Shown piece by piece: positions 9,500-18,243 of a DNA stretch of 64,000 nucleotides. The notes beneath the pieces were generated by a model. The model worked only from the letters and a program-made list of their open reading frames with translations. It did no database searches and was not told the origin of the DNA. This DNA comes from Erythrobacter litoralis. Its GTDB lineage: Bacteria; Pseudomonadota; Alphaproteobacteria; Sphingomonadales; Sphingomonadaceae. How positions within the stretch are numbered: the stretch's first letter is position 1; each line of letters opens with the position of its first letter. The DNA lies in the NCBI RefSeq assembly GCF_029760855.1, contig NZ_SOSI01000001.1, positions 372,001 through 436,000 on the forward strand, given 5' to 3'. A program made the translations under genes and the position numbers.

Positions 9500-10924
9500 T
9501 CAGACCACGGCGTCGCGCTTGATCGTGATGACTTGCGGGTAGGTGAACTCTTTTAGGCCCTCGATCCCGTATTCCGCACCGAAACCCGACTGCTTGTGCC
9601 CGCCGAACGGCGCAAGCGGCGAGAGGTGCATGAATTCGTTGATCCACACCGTGCCGGTTTCCATCTGCTCCGCGATTTCAACGGCCTTGTCGGTGTCCTT
9701 CGACCAGACCGCACCGGCGAGGCCGTATTCCGAATTGTTTGCCCGCTCGATCGCTTCGTCGACGCTCGAAAATTTCATGAGCGGCATGACCGGGCCGAAC
9801 TGTTCCTCGGCGACGATGCGTGCATCTTCGGGCGGATTGTCGAGGATGGTTATCGGCACGTAATAGCCGGTGCCGGAAGGGTCGACATCGCCGCCGGTCA
9901 GGAACTTGTAGCCCTGATCCTTCGCATCCTGGATCAGTTCGCACACACGCTCGAACTGCTTCTTGTTCTGGATCGGCCCCACGCCCGTGCCCTGCTGCGA
10001 TCCGTCGCCGACCTTCACCTGCGCGGCGTAATCGGCAATGGCCTTTGACAAGTCGTCGTAGATATCCTCGTGGATGTAGATGCGCTTGGCGGCGATGCAG
10101 ACCTGTCCGGCATTCGAAAAGCTCGACCAGAAAAGCTGCTCGGCAACCTTCTCGACATCGGCATCGGGCAGGACGATCGAGGCATCGTTCCCCCCGAGTT
10201 CCAGCGTGATGCGCTTCAGGTCGGCGCTGGCGGATTCCATGATCTTCTTGCCGGTCGCGGTCGATCCAGTGAAGGTGATCTTGGCAATATCGGGATGCCC
10301 GGTAATGAGCGGGCCCAAGCTGTCCTCCCCGGTGATGATGTTCACCGTGCCCGCCGGAACGACGTCCTTGATCAGTTCCGCGATCCGCAACGTCGTCAGC
10401 GGCGTGAAGGGCGACGGCTTTAGAACAATAGTGCAGCCTGCGATCAGGGCGGGCACGATCTTCTGGATCGCCATCATGATCGGGAAGTTCCATGGCACGA
10501 TTCCGCCGACCACACCGACAGGGACGCGGCGCGTGCGCGACAGGCGCGTATCGTCGTCCTGGTTGATAACGTCGTCCAGCGTCAGAGCGGACTGCGCCTT
10601 GGCGAGGCCGGCCGCGCCGTAAATCTCCTGCTGGGCCTGCTGATGGGGCTTGCCCTGCTCGCTGGTCAGCAGGCGATAGAGTTCCTCGCCGTTCTCCTTG
10701 ATTGCGTTCGCGATGCCGAGGACGACCTCCTGCCGTTGCTGCGGCGAGGTCTTGCGCCAGCTCTTGAACGCCTCGTTCGCTGCGGCGACCGCGCGATCGA
10801 GCTCGTCCTTACCGCATGCGGGAACCTGCGCGATGATCTCCTCGGTCGCCGGATTAATTACATCGAGCGTGCTGTCGGTCGTAATCATTTCGCCGCCGAT
10901 CAGGTTGGCATAGGTCTTCGTCAT
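9500..10924 (-). CDS. NAD(P)-dependent aldehyde dehydrogenase
   Basis: This is a 474-residue aldehyde dehydrogenase, counted from the ATG at 10924, which has a GGAGAG ribosome site 6 bases upstream. It contains VVGGIVPWNFPIMM, LKPSPFTPL, the cofactor turn FTGSTATGKKIM, ELGGND around the general-base glutamate, and the catalytic cysteine in NAGQVCIAAKR. The C-terminal SPLAPFGGHKQSGFGAEYG is typical of the broad family that includes succinate-semialdehyde, betaine and lactaldehyde dehydrogenases. The substrate cannot be assigned. The gene is convergent with the GH3-like gene, with only 3 bases between the stops. Confidence 0.9.
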   Translation of the reverse strand: MTKTYANLIGGEMITTDSTLDVINPATEEIIAQVPACGKDELDRAVAAANEAFKSWRKTSPQQRQEVVLGIANAIKENGEELYRLLTSEQGKPHQQAQQEIYGAAGLAKAQSALTLDDVINQDDDTRLSRTRRVPVGVVGGIVPWNFPIMMAIQKIVPALIAGCTIVLKPSPFTPLTTLRIAELIKDVVPAGTVNIITGEDSLGPLITGHPDIAKITFTGSTATGKKIMESASADLKRITLELGGNDASIVLPDADVEKVAEQLFWSSFSNAGQVCIAAKRIYIHEDIYDDLSKAIADYAAQVKVGDGSQQGTGVGPIQNKKQFERVCELIQDAKDQGYKFLTGGDVDPSGTGYYVPITILDNPPEDARIVAEEQFGPVMPLMKFSSVDEAIERANNSEYGLAGAVWSKDTDKAVEIAEQMETGTVWINEFMHLSPLAPFGGHKQSGFGAEYGIEGLKEFTYPQVITIKRDAVV

Positions 10925-11153
10925 CGCGTCTCTCCGGATTGCTGTCGCATTCAGTGTAGGGGCGGCGGTCCGCCTCTTCAATCCGGCAGTGGCGAAGCGC
11001 GCTGCAGTCTCGACCGTTCGCAGCATGCGAAATTCTTTCGGCACTCTTATTCAAAAAGCCTTTTGTCGATAATCGTCTCCATTTCGGAGGTTTGGCCTTT
11101 CTTTATTCGGCTGGCTGGATAGAGAAGCCCTCTCGAAAGACCGGGGGGTTGAT
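10925..11153. other. Divergent intergenic region
   Basis: This stretch separates the aldehyde dehydrogenase (minus) from the exporter operon (plus). It should hold both promoters. An AT-richer part around 11035-11110 is the likely promoter zone for the exporter. I could not assign -35/-10 boxes with confidence and see no supported small gene. Confidence 0.4.
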
Positions 11154-12590
11154 TTGAGATCGGGATTATTCCATGCTCTGGCCGGTTCGGCCCTGTGCGC
11201 TGCGTGCGGTGGCCGCGGCGTGGTCGAAAGTGCGCCATCCACGGTCGATATTCCCGCAGGCTGGTCGCAGCCATCCGAGGGTTCCGAACTGCCGGTTGGC
11301 GATTATTGGACCCGGTTCGGCGATCCGCTGCTTACCGACTTCGTTGAACAAGCCATTGTCCGGAATCGCGATTTGGCCGTTGCCGCATCGCGCGTCGCAC
11401 AGGCGCGGGCCGGCGTGCGGCAGGCGCGGGCCGGCTATTTGCCTAGCGTATTCGGTAATGCTGGGGTCCGCCGCGATGTCGGGGACTTTGCCGATGACGA
11501 TTTCGCTTTTTCGCTGGGCGCGGACGTGCAGTGGCAGATCGATCTGTTTGGTCGCATCCGATACGATGTCGCCGCATCGCGCGCCAATCTCCTTGCGGCA
11601 GGATACGGTCTCGGCGACGTTCAGCGTCTGATCGTGGGGCAAGTAGCGCAGACCACAGTCTCCGCCCGCGCGCTCGCCGTGCAACTTGCCATCGCGCGCC
11701 AGACGCTGAGCGTCCAGGACGACAATTTCCAGATCGCGGAATGGCGGAACGAGGCCGGGCTGGTCTCGAGCCTCGATGTCGAGCAGGCCCGTGCGCAGCG
11801 CGCGCAGACCGCAGCGACGATACCCGCGCTGGAGCGTGATCTTGCCGCCAGCGCCAATACCATCTCGACCCTGATCGGCGAACCGCCGGGCCGCGTCCTC
11901 AGCCTTCTTACTGAAAACGCGGCGGACATACCCGCACCGCCGGAAGAGGTAGGTTACGATGTGCCGATCGCCGTCATCCGGCGCAGGCCCGACGTGCAGC
12001 AGGCGGAAGCGTTCCTTGCCGCCGATACGGCGCAGATCGGCCTTGCCCGCGCGCAATTGCTGCCGCTGCTGCAGGTCACCGGCAATATCAATACCGCCTC
12101 GCTCGGTCTCGGCGGCCTGTTCGATACGATTACCGGCAATCTGTTCGCGGGGTTGAGCCAGCTGATTTTCGACGGCGGACGGCTCGCGGCGCAAGTCGAT
12201 GTGGCCGAGGCAATCGCTGCCGGTTCATTTGCAACGTATGAGCGAACGATCCTCCAATCGCTGGAAGATGTAGAGTCGGCCGCCGCCGCCCTTCGCGGGG
12301 CCCGCGAGCGGGTGGTTTTGTTCGCTGAAGCGCGCGACGCCGCCGATGTCGCCGCAATCCTCGCGCGCAGCCAGTATCAGGCGGGCCTCGTCGATTTCCA
12401 GGCACTGCTGACGGCAGAGAACCAGTTGCTCAACTCGCGCAATGCCTATGCCGCAAGCGAGGCGGAACGCGCCAATGCCTTCGTCCGGCTGACGCAGGCG
12501 CTCGGCGGTGGATGGGATCCCGAAACTGTCGAATTCGCCATCGATCCTCCCGAGATCATTCTGACCGGTTCCGAAAGAACAGCCCAATGA
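11154..12590 (+). CDS. TolC/NodT-type outer membrane efflux protein
   Basis: This is a 478-residue outer membrane factor of the NodT/OprM type. YWTRFGDPLLTDFVEQAIVRN, AASRVAQARAGVRQARAGYLP and IPVAVIRRRPDVQQAE-like segments are the two helical repeats that form the periplasmic tunnel. The N-terminal ALCAAC around C18 could be a lipoprotein signal, although Cys at the -3 position is unusual. The start is TTG at 11154 after a G-rich ribosome site. It is the first of four overlapping genes of one exporter operon; the adaptor starts inside its stop codon (ATGA, 12587-12590). Substrate unknown. Confidence 0.92.
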   Translation: MRSGLFHALAGSALCAACGGRGVVESAPSTVDIPAGWSQPSEGSELPVGDYWTRFGDPLLTDFVEQAIVRNRDLAVAASRVAQARAGVRQARAGYLPSVFGNAGVRRDVGDFADDDFAFSLGADVQWQIDLFGRIRYDVAASRANLLAAGYGLGDVQRLIVGQVAQTTVSARALAVQLAIARQTLSVQDDNFQIAEWRNEAGLVSSLDVEQARAQRAQTAATIPALERDLAASANTISTLIGEPPGRVLSLLTENAADIPAPPEEVGYDVPIAVIRRRPDVQQAEAFLAADTAQIGLARAQLLPLLQVTGNINTASLGLGGLFDTITGNLFAGLSQLIFDGGRLAAQVDVAEAIAAGSFATYERTILQSLEDVESAAAALRGARERVVLFAEARDAADVAAILARSQYQAGLVDFQALLTAENQLLNSRNAYAASEAERANAFVRLTQALGGGWDPETVEFAIDPPEIILTGSERTAQ

Positions 12591-13909
12591 CCGAAACCGC
12601 CACAAGTTCTGCCCCCCAGGACGGATCCGTCGACGAATTTCTCGGGACCAAGCCGCGCCCGCGCTGGCGCCGCTGGATGAAGTTCTGGCTCCCGGCCCTG
12701 ATCCTGCTGATACTGGTCCTCATCATCTCCCGCTGCGCCGGAGGCGACGAAGGGCCGCAATACATCACCGAAGAGGTCGCGGCCCGTTCGCTGGACCTCA
12801 CGGTTTCCGCCACCGGCAATTTGCGCCCGACCAATCAGGTCGAAGTCGGCTCGGAAGTTTCCGGCCGGATCGATCGCGTGCTCGTCGATGTGAACGACCG
12901 GGTATCGCAGGGCCAGGTTTTGGCGATCATCAATACAGACGTCATCCGCGATCAGATCACGCAAGGCCAGGCCAACGTGAATGCAGCGCGGGCGCAGGTG
13001 GCACAGGCCAACGCCACGCTCGATGTCGATCAGGCCCAGCTTCAGCGACTACGCGGCGTGTTCGAGGCATCCGGCGGCCGCGTGCCGAGCCAAGTCGAAC
13101 TCGAACAGGCCGAAGCCGCCGTGCGCCGCGACCGTGCGGCGCTGGCTTCCGCACAGGCGAGCGTGCGTGCAGCCCAGGCCCAGCTCGATACGGCCAGTAC
13201 GCAGCAGGACCGCGCGGTGATCCGTTCGCCGGTTTCTGGCGTAGTCCTCGCGCGGCAGGTCGAACCCGGGCAGACGGTCGTCGCGAGCTTCAACACGCCG
13301 ACCCTGTTCATCATCGCCGAGGACCTCTCGGCCATGCAGCTGCGCGTCGATATCGACGAGGCGGATGTCGGCCAGGTCGACGAAGGTCAGCAGGCGACCT
13401 TTACCGTCGACGCCTATCCCGGTCGCCGCTTTCCCGCCGTCGTGGAGCGGGTCGACCAGGCAAGCTCCAACACTGCTCAGCAAGCGAGCCAGCAAGCCGC
13501 CGCGGCCGCGAGCGGCAATTCGGTGGTCAGCTACGAAGCGCGGCTTGCGGTCAACAACCCCGACGGATTGCTCCGCCCCGGCATGACCGCCACCGCCACC
13601 ATCGCGACCCAGAGCACCGGTGAGCAATTGCTCGTGCCCAACAGCGCCCTGCGCTTCAGTCCCGACGATGCCGGGGCCGACGAGGGCGGCAGCGTGCTCA
13701 ATCCCGAAATCGGGCTGCAACAAGGCGAACAGCGCGCGACCATTGGCGAAGGCAGTCGCCAGCAGGTTTATGTCCTGATGGACGACGGCACATTGGAGCC
13801 GATGGAGGTCGTCACCGGCAAGAGCGACGGCCGCCTGACCGCCGTTCGATCTGCAGAACTGAAGCGCGGCATGAAAGTCGTGGTCGGCGTCGAATCGGGC
13901 GCGCAGTGA
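12587..13909 (+). CDS. MacA-like periplasmic adaptor (membrane fusion) protein
   Basis: This 440-residue adaptor has one N-terminal membrane anchor (FWLPALILLILVLIISR) and a biotinyl-lipoyl half (TVSATGNLRPTNQVEVGSEV). A long coiled coil of alanine/glutamine-rich repeats spans about residues 120-205. A beta-barrel with RSPVSGVVLARQVEPGQTV follows. It should connect the MacB-like transporter with the outer membrane tunnel. Sequence style and downstream genes point to MacA and not an RND partner. I chose the ATG at 12587, overlapping the upstream stop by 4 bases; its own 3' end overlaps the next gene by 4 bases (GTGA). Confidence 0.92.
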   Translation: MTETATSSAPQDGSVDEFLGTKPRPRWRRWMKFWLPALILLILVLIISRCAGGDEGPQYITEEVAARSLDLTVSATGNLRPTNQVEVGSEVSGRIDRVLVDVNDRVSQGQVLAIINTDVIRDQITQGQANVNAARAQVAQANATLDVDQAQLQRLRGVFEASGGRVPSQVELEQAEAAVRRDRAALASAQASVRAAQAQLDTASTQQDRAVIRSPVSGVVLARQVEPGQTVVASFNTPTLFIIAEDLSAMQLRVDIDEADVGQVDEGQQATFTVDAYPGRRFPAVVERVDQASSNTAQQASQQAAAAASGNSVVSYEARLAVNNPDGLLRPGMTATATIATQSTGEQLLVPNSALRFSPDDAGADEGGSVLNPEIGLQQGEQRATIGEGSRQQVYVLMDDGTLEPMEVVTGKSDGRLTAVRSAELKRGMKVVVGVESGAQ

Positions 13910-14625
13910 CGGGCGCGCCGCTTATCCACCTAGAAGGTATCACCAAGACCTTCGGCCAGGGGGCGGCGGCGTTCCAGGCGCTGAAGGGCGTCGACATGGC
14001 GATTGCCGAAGGCGATTTCGTCGCGGTCATGGGGCCGTCGGGATCGGGCAAGTCGACCACCATGAACATCCTCGGCTGCCTCGACGTGCCGACCGGCGGG
14101 GTCTTCCGCTTTCGCGGCGTGGAGGTCCAATCGCTCGATCGCGATCAGCGCAGCCTGCTGCGCCGGAAATATCTCGGCTTCGTATTTCAGGGGTTCAATC
14201 TCCTCGCGCGCACCACGGCGGTCGAGAATGTCGAACTGCCCCTCCTCTATCGGGGCGAAACGGCGAAGGACCGCCGCGCCGCCGCGATGCGCTCGCTCGA
14301 CAAGGTCGGGCTGGCACCCTGGGCCGATCATACCCCCGCCGAACTGTCGGGCGGTCAGCAGCAGCGCGTCGCCATTGCCCGCGCTCTCGTGACCGATCCT
14401 GCGGTCCTGCTGGCCGACGAGCCGACCGGCAATCTCGACACCGAACGCAGCCTCGAGATCATGGAATTGCTCACCGATCTCAATCGGCAGGGCATCACGA
14501 TCCTGATGGTGACTCACGAGGAGGAAATGGCTGCGTACGCCAAGACCATCGTGCATTTCCGCGATGGGCTGGTCGAACGCGTGGAGCGCGGCCACAGGTC
14601 CGGCGCCCCGCTGGAGGACGTGTAA
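13906..14625 (+). CDS. MacB-like ABC transporter ATP-binding protein
   Basis: This is a 239-residue ATPase of the MacB/LolD class. It has Walker A GPSGSGKST, a Q-loop in FQGFNLLARTT, the signature LSGGQQQRVAIARAL, Walker B VLLADEPTGNLD and the H-loop MVTHEEEM. It supplies energy to the permease encoded next (1-base overlap, TAATG). In classical MacB the ATPase and permease are one polypeptide; here they are separate, as in many alphaproteobacterial versions. The GTG start overlaps the adaptor stop. Confidence 0.94.
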   Translation: MTGAPLIHLEGITKTFGQGAAAFQALKGVDMAIAEGDFVAVMGPSGSGKSTTMNILGCLDVPTGGVFRFRGVEVQSLDRDQRSLLRRKYLGFVFQGFNLLARTTAVENVELPLLYRGETAKDRRAAAMRSLDKVGLAPWADHTPAELSGGQQQRVAIARALVTDPAVLLADEPTGNLDTERSLEIMELLTDLNRQGITILMVTHEEEMAAYAKTIVHFRDGLVERVERGHRSGAPLEDV

Positions 14626-15833
14626 TGTTCACCATGTTCGGCGCGACCCTGCTGCTCGCCTTTCGCGAGATCCGCCGCCATCTCCTGCGCAGTTTCCTGA
14701 CGACGCTCGGCATCATCATCGGCGTTGCCGCGGTCATCACCATGGTCACGCTCGGCAAGGGGGTGACCGCTTCGGTACAGGACCAGATCAGTTCGCTGGG
14801 CTCCAACGTCTACATCGTTTTCCCCGTCGCCGGGGACCGCACTGCCCCCCGCCCTTTCCGCGAAAGCGATGTCGAGGCGGTGCGCAACCAGATCGCCGGC
14901 GTCGTGCGTACGGCAGGCAGCGTGTCGAGCAGCGCCGTCGCCTTCCACAACGGGGCTGACTGGTCGACCAGCGTGCAAGGCGTCGGCAACGCCTTCCTCG
15001 AAGCGCAATCGATCGACATCGAACAGGGGCGCCCCTTCACCGCCGAGGAGGAAGCCTCGGGCCAGAACGTGTGCATGATCGGCCCGAAGGTTCGCGATGC
15101 GATTTTCGTGCCGGACGCTAGCCCGCTCGGCGAGAACATGCGGATCGGCAATGTGTCCTGCACCGTCATCGCGGTTCTCGCAGAGCGGGGACAAGGCGGC
15201 GGACCGAACCAGGATCAGGACAATACGGTGATGATGCCGCTGAAAACAGTGCAGCGTCGCTTCACCGGCAGCGACGACATCCAGTATTTCGTCGTCAAAT
15301 ATGACAGCGCGTATTCCAGCGCGTCCATTCAGGAATCGCTGATCGATCTGCTGCGCGAACGCCGCCTGCTGCAAGAAGGCGCGGACAACGATTTCAACAT
15401 CATCGACACCGCGCAGGTCAATCAGGCCATCGGTGCTGCGACGGGCGCATTAACCGCGATGGTCGCGGTTATCGCCGGGATCAGCCTGCTTGTTGGCGGC
15501 ATCGGCATCATGAATATCATGCTAGTGTCGGTAACGGAACGGACCCGAGAGATAGGCATCCGCCTCGCCATCGGGGCTTTGGCGAAGGAGGTGCGCCTGC
15601 AATTCCTGACCGAGGCGGTGGTGCTGTGCTGCTTCGGCGGCCTAGTCGGCATCGGGCTCGCATTCCTCTTTTCCTGGTCGCTCGCCGGCGTGATCGACGT
15701 ACCGTTCGTGTTCGATCCGGCCATCAATATCGCCAGTTTCCTCTTCTCCGCCTTTATGGGCATCGCTTTCGGCTATTATCCCGCGGCCCGCGCGTCCAAA
15801 CTCGATCCGATCGATGCGCTCCGACACGAATGA
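14625..15833 (+). CDS. MacB-like ABC transporter permease
   Basis: This is a 402-residue permease of the MacB/FtsX type. It has one N-terminal membrane helix (FLTTLGIIIGVAAVITMVT), a large periplasmic MacB core domain (about residues 45-260) and three C-terminal helices, including LLVGGIGIMNIMLVSVTERTREIGIR, the family hallmark. It dimerises and works as a mechanotransmission exporter with the adaptor and outer membrane protein. It closes the four-gene operon; 107 bases of non-coding sequence follow before the acyl-CoA dehydrogenase genes. The substrate cannot be predicted. Confidence 0.94.
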   Translation: MFTMFGATLLLAFREIRRHLLRSFLTTLGIIIGVAAVITMVTLGKGVTASVQDQISSLGSNVYIVFPVAGDRTAPRPFRESDVEAVRNQIAGVVRTAGSVSSSAVAFHNGADWSTSVQGVGNAFLEAQSIDIEQGRPFTAEEEASGQNVCMIGPKVRDAIFVPDASPLGENMRIGNVSCTVIAVLAERGQGGGPNQDQDNTVMMPLKTVQRRFTGSDDIQYFVVKYDSAYSSASIQESLIDLLRERRLLQEGADNDFNIIDTAQVNQAIGAATGALTAMVAVIAGISLLVGGIGIMNIMLVSVTERTREIGIRLAIGALAKEVRLQFLTEAVVLCCFGGLVGIGLAFLFSWSLAGVIDVPFVFDPAINIASFLFSAFMGIAFGYYPAARASKLDPIDALRHE

Positions 15834-15940
15834 CGAAAGCTCCGCCGTTCTGAATGTGCTAGACCTTCGCTGCGGCAACACTATGGTGTAGTTCGAAAAT
15901 AGGGTACGGGCGCAAAGCCCCCTCACGCTTGGAGAGAAGT

Positions 15941-17152
15941 ATGGCAACGCAACCTGACGTAGACGTCCACAGCGACGAAGAAGCTTTTCGCGAAGAGGTC
16001 CGCCAGTTCCTCGCGCAGAATTTCCCCGAGGAACTGAAGGGCCAGGGCAACGCCATGTCCTCGGTCGAAGGACCGGACGACGAGAACCCCGCTATGAAGC
16101 GCTGGCGCGAGGCGATGGGCGAGAGAGGCTGGGGCACGCCCACTTGGCCGAAGGAATATGGCGGCGGCGGCCTAACCCGCAAGGAAGCGGCCATCCTCAA
16201 CGAGGAAATGGCGAAAGCCGGCGCATGGAACCCGATCGGCGGCATGGGCGTGATGATGTTCGGTCCCACCCTGCTGGAATTCGGCAGCGAAGAGCAAAAA
16301 AAGGAGCACATTCCTCCGATCTGCCGAGGCGAGATCCGCTGGTGCCAGGGATACAGCGAACCCAATGCCGGCTCCGACCTTGCCAACCTGCAGACCTTCG
16401 CAGAGGACAAAGGCGATCATTATGTCGTCAACGGACAGAAGACCTGGACGAGCGGCGGCCAGTGGGCCGACAAATGCTTCGCCATCGTGCGCACCGACAA
16501 AAGCGATAAGCACAAGGGCATCTCCTTCATGCTGATCGACATGGATGCGCCAGGCGTCGAAGTCCGCCCGATTCAGATGATCAGCGGGATGAGCCCTTTT
16601 TGCGAGACCTTCTTCGACGACGTGAAAGTGCCGAAGAAGAACCTCGTCGGCGAGGAAGGACAAGGCTGGACGATCGGCAAGCGCCTGCTCCAGCACGAAC
16701 GCACCAACCTGTCGGGCGGCGGCAGCATGGCGCGCCTTATGGGGTCGAGCCTAGCGGACATCGCGCGCAAATATGTCGAAACCGATGAGAATGGCCGGAT
16801 CGCGGACGCTGTATTGCGCGCCAAGATCGCGGATTTCGACATTCGCTGGAACGCCTTCCTGCTGACCGCGCGGCGGGCCTCGGAAGAAAGCAAATCGCAG
16901 GGCGGCGTTTCCGAAATCAGTTCCGTCCTGAAAAAGGTCGGCACCAAGCTCGGGCAGGAACGCGCCGAACTCGCCATCGAGATCATGGGCATGCAAGGCC
17001 TCGGCTGGGAAGGCGAAGGCTTTTCCAAGAGCGAACTCGACGGCACACGCGCATGGCTCTTCGGCAAGGCCACCACGATTTACGGCGGATCGACCGAAGT
17101 TCAGAACAACATCATCGCCAAGCGTGTGCTTGGCATGCTCGACCACCAGTAA
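15941..17152 (+). CDS. Acyl-CoA dehydrogenase (first of an adjacent pair)
   Basis: This is a 403-residue FAD-dependent acyl-CoA dehydrogenase. It has WPKEYGGGGLTRKE, GYSEPNAGSDLA (FAD/substrate loop), KTWTSGGQWAD and the C-terminal IYGGSTEVQNNIIAKRVLG. The position that holds the catalytic glutamate in many family members (YEGT) reads YGGST, as in subunits of heteromeric acyl-CoA dehydrogenases where the partner supplies the base. A second dehydrogenase gene starts 20 bases downstream. The ATG at 15941 follows a GGAGAG ribosome site. The substrate is unknown; bulky or branched acyl-CoAs are typical of such pairs. Confidence 0.93.
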   Translation: MATQPDVDVHSDEEAFREEVRQFLAQNFPEELKGQGNAMSSVEGPDDENPAMKRWREAMGERGWGTPTWPKEYGGGGLTRKEAAILNEEMAKAGAWNPIGGMGVMMFGPTLLEFGSEEQKKEHIPPICRGEIRWCQGYSEPNAGSDLANLQTFAEDKGDHYVVNGQKTWTSGGQWADKCFAIVRTDKSDKHKGISFMLIDMDAPGVEVRPIQMISGMSPFCETFFDDVKVPKKNLVGEEGQGWTIGKRLLQHERTNLSGGGSMARLMGSSLADIARKYVETDENGRIADAVLRAKIADFDIRWNAFLLTARRASEESKSQGGVSEISSVLKKVGTKLGQERAELAIEIMGMQGLGWEGEGFSKSELDGTRAWLFGKATTIYGGSTEVQNNIIAKRVLGMLDHQ

Positions 17153-17171
17153 GGCGAGAGGGGACAGGACA

Positions 17172-18242
17172 ATGGCAGTTCTCAACGAAGAACAGGAAAT
17201 GCTGCGCGACATGGCGCGCGACTGGACGACCAATGAAAGCCCGGTCACCGAATGGCGCAAGGTGCGCGGCAGCGGCGACCCGAAGGCCTATGACGATAGC
17301 GTCTACGGCACGATGGCCGAAATGGGATGGACGGGTATCGTCGTTCCCGAAGAGCATGGCGGATCGGACTTCGGCTGGCTTTCGGCCGGTCTGGTGATCG
17401 AAGAACTCGGCAAGACACTGACCGCCAGCCCTCTTGTCGCAAGCACGATTGCCGCCAGCGCCATCATGCTGGGCGGAAGCGACGAGCAGAAGGCGAAATG
17501 GCTTCCTAAGCTGGCCACTGGCGAAACGGTCGGCACTTTCGCGATCGACGAAAGCGGCCGCCACGATCCGTCCAAGATCGAAGCAAGCGTCTCCGATGGC
17601 AAGCTGTCTGGCACCAAGGAATTCGTTCACGAAGCCCATGGCGCAACCCTGTTCGTCGTCGCGGCGAAAGACGGGCTCTATCTGGTTGAAAAGGGCGCCG
17701 GGGTCACCCTCACCGATCGCAAGCTGGCCGATATGCGCAGCCATGCCGACGTCATGTTCGACGGTGCGCCTGCCGACAAACTCGCGGACGGCGGTGACGA
17801 CCTGCTGGACAAGGTGCTCGACCGGGCGCGCGTTCTTACGGCGTGCGAAATGCTCGGCATGGCGCAGCACGTGTTCGATACCACCCTCGATTACCTGAAG
17901 CAGCGCGTGCAGTTCAATCAGGTGCTTGCGACCTTCCAGGCGCTACAACACCGCATGGCCGACCTCTTCGCCGATCTCGCCCTTATGCGCAGTGCGGTCG
18001 AAGGCGGGCTGCAGGCGCTCGACGCCGGCTTCCGCCCGGCCCAGGCGGCGACCATGGCGAAGGCCGAGGCCAACCGCGTGTTGCGGATCGTGAGCAATGA
18101 AGGCATCCAGCTTCACGGCGGCATCGGGATGACCGACGAATACGACGTCGGCTTCTACCTGAAGCGCGCCCGGGTGCTGGAAGCAAGCTTCGGCAGCACG
18201 TCCTACCTCAAGGACCGCTACGCCACTCTGAGCGGGTACTGA
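17172..18242 (+). CDS. Acyl-CoA dehydrogenase (second of the pair)
   Basis: This is a 356-residue acyl-CoA dehydrogenase, somewhat shorter and more divergent than its upstream neighbour. It contains MGWTGIVVPEEHGGSDFG, a shortened middle beta-domain, and the C-terminal LHGGIGMTDEYDVGFYLKRA. It resembles the partner subunits of heterodimeric dehydrogenases. With the upstream gene it probably forms an alpha2beta2 enzyme; this is inference from adjacency and from the altered catalytic motif of the first subunit. The ATG at 17172 is preceded by GGGGACAGGAC. The next gene starts 1 base after its stop, so all three are likely one transcript. Confidence 0.92.
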   Translation: MAVLNEEQEMLRDMARDWTTNESPVTEWRKVRGSGDPKAYDDSVYGTMAEMGWTGIVVPEEHGGSDFGWLSAGLVIEELGKTLTASPLVASTIAASAIMLGGSDEQKAKWLPKLATGETVGTFAIDESGRHDPSKIEASVSDGKLSGTKEFVHEAHGATLFVVAAKDGLYLVEKGAGVTLTDRKLADMRSHADVMFDGAPADKLADGGDDLLDKVLDRARVLTACEMLGMAQHVFDTTLDYLKQRVQFNQVLATFQALQHRMADLFADLALMRSAVEGGLQALDAGFRPAQAATMAKAEANRVLRIVSNEGIQLHGGIGMTDEYDVGFYLKRARVLEASFGSTSYLKDRYATLSGY

Positions 18243-18243
18243 A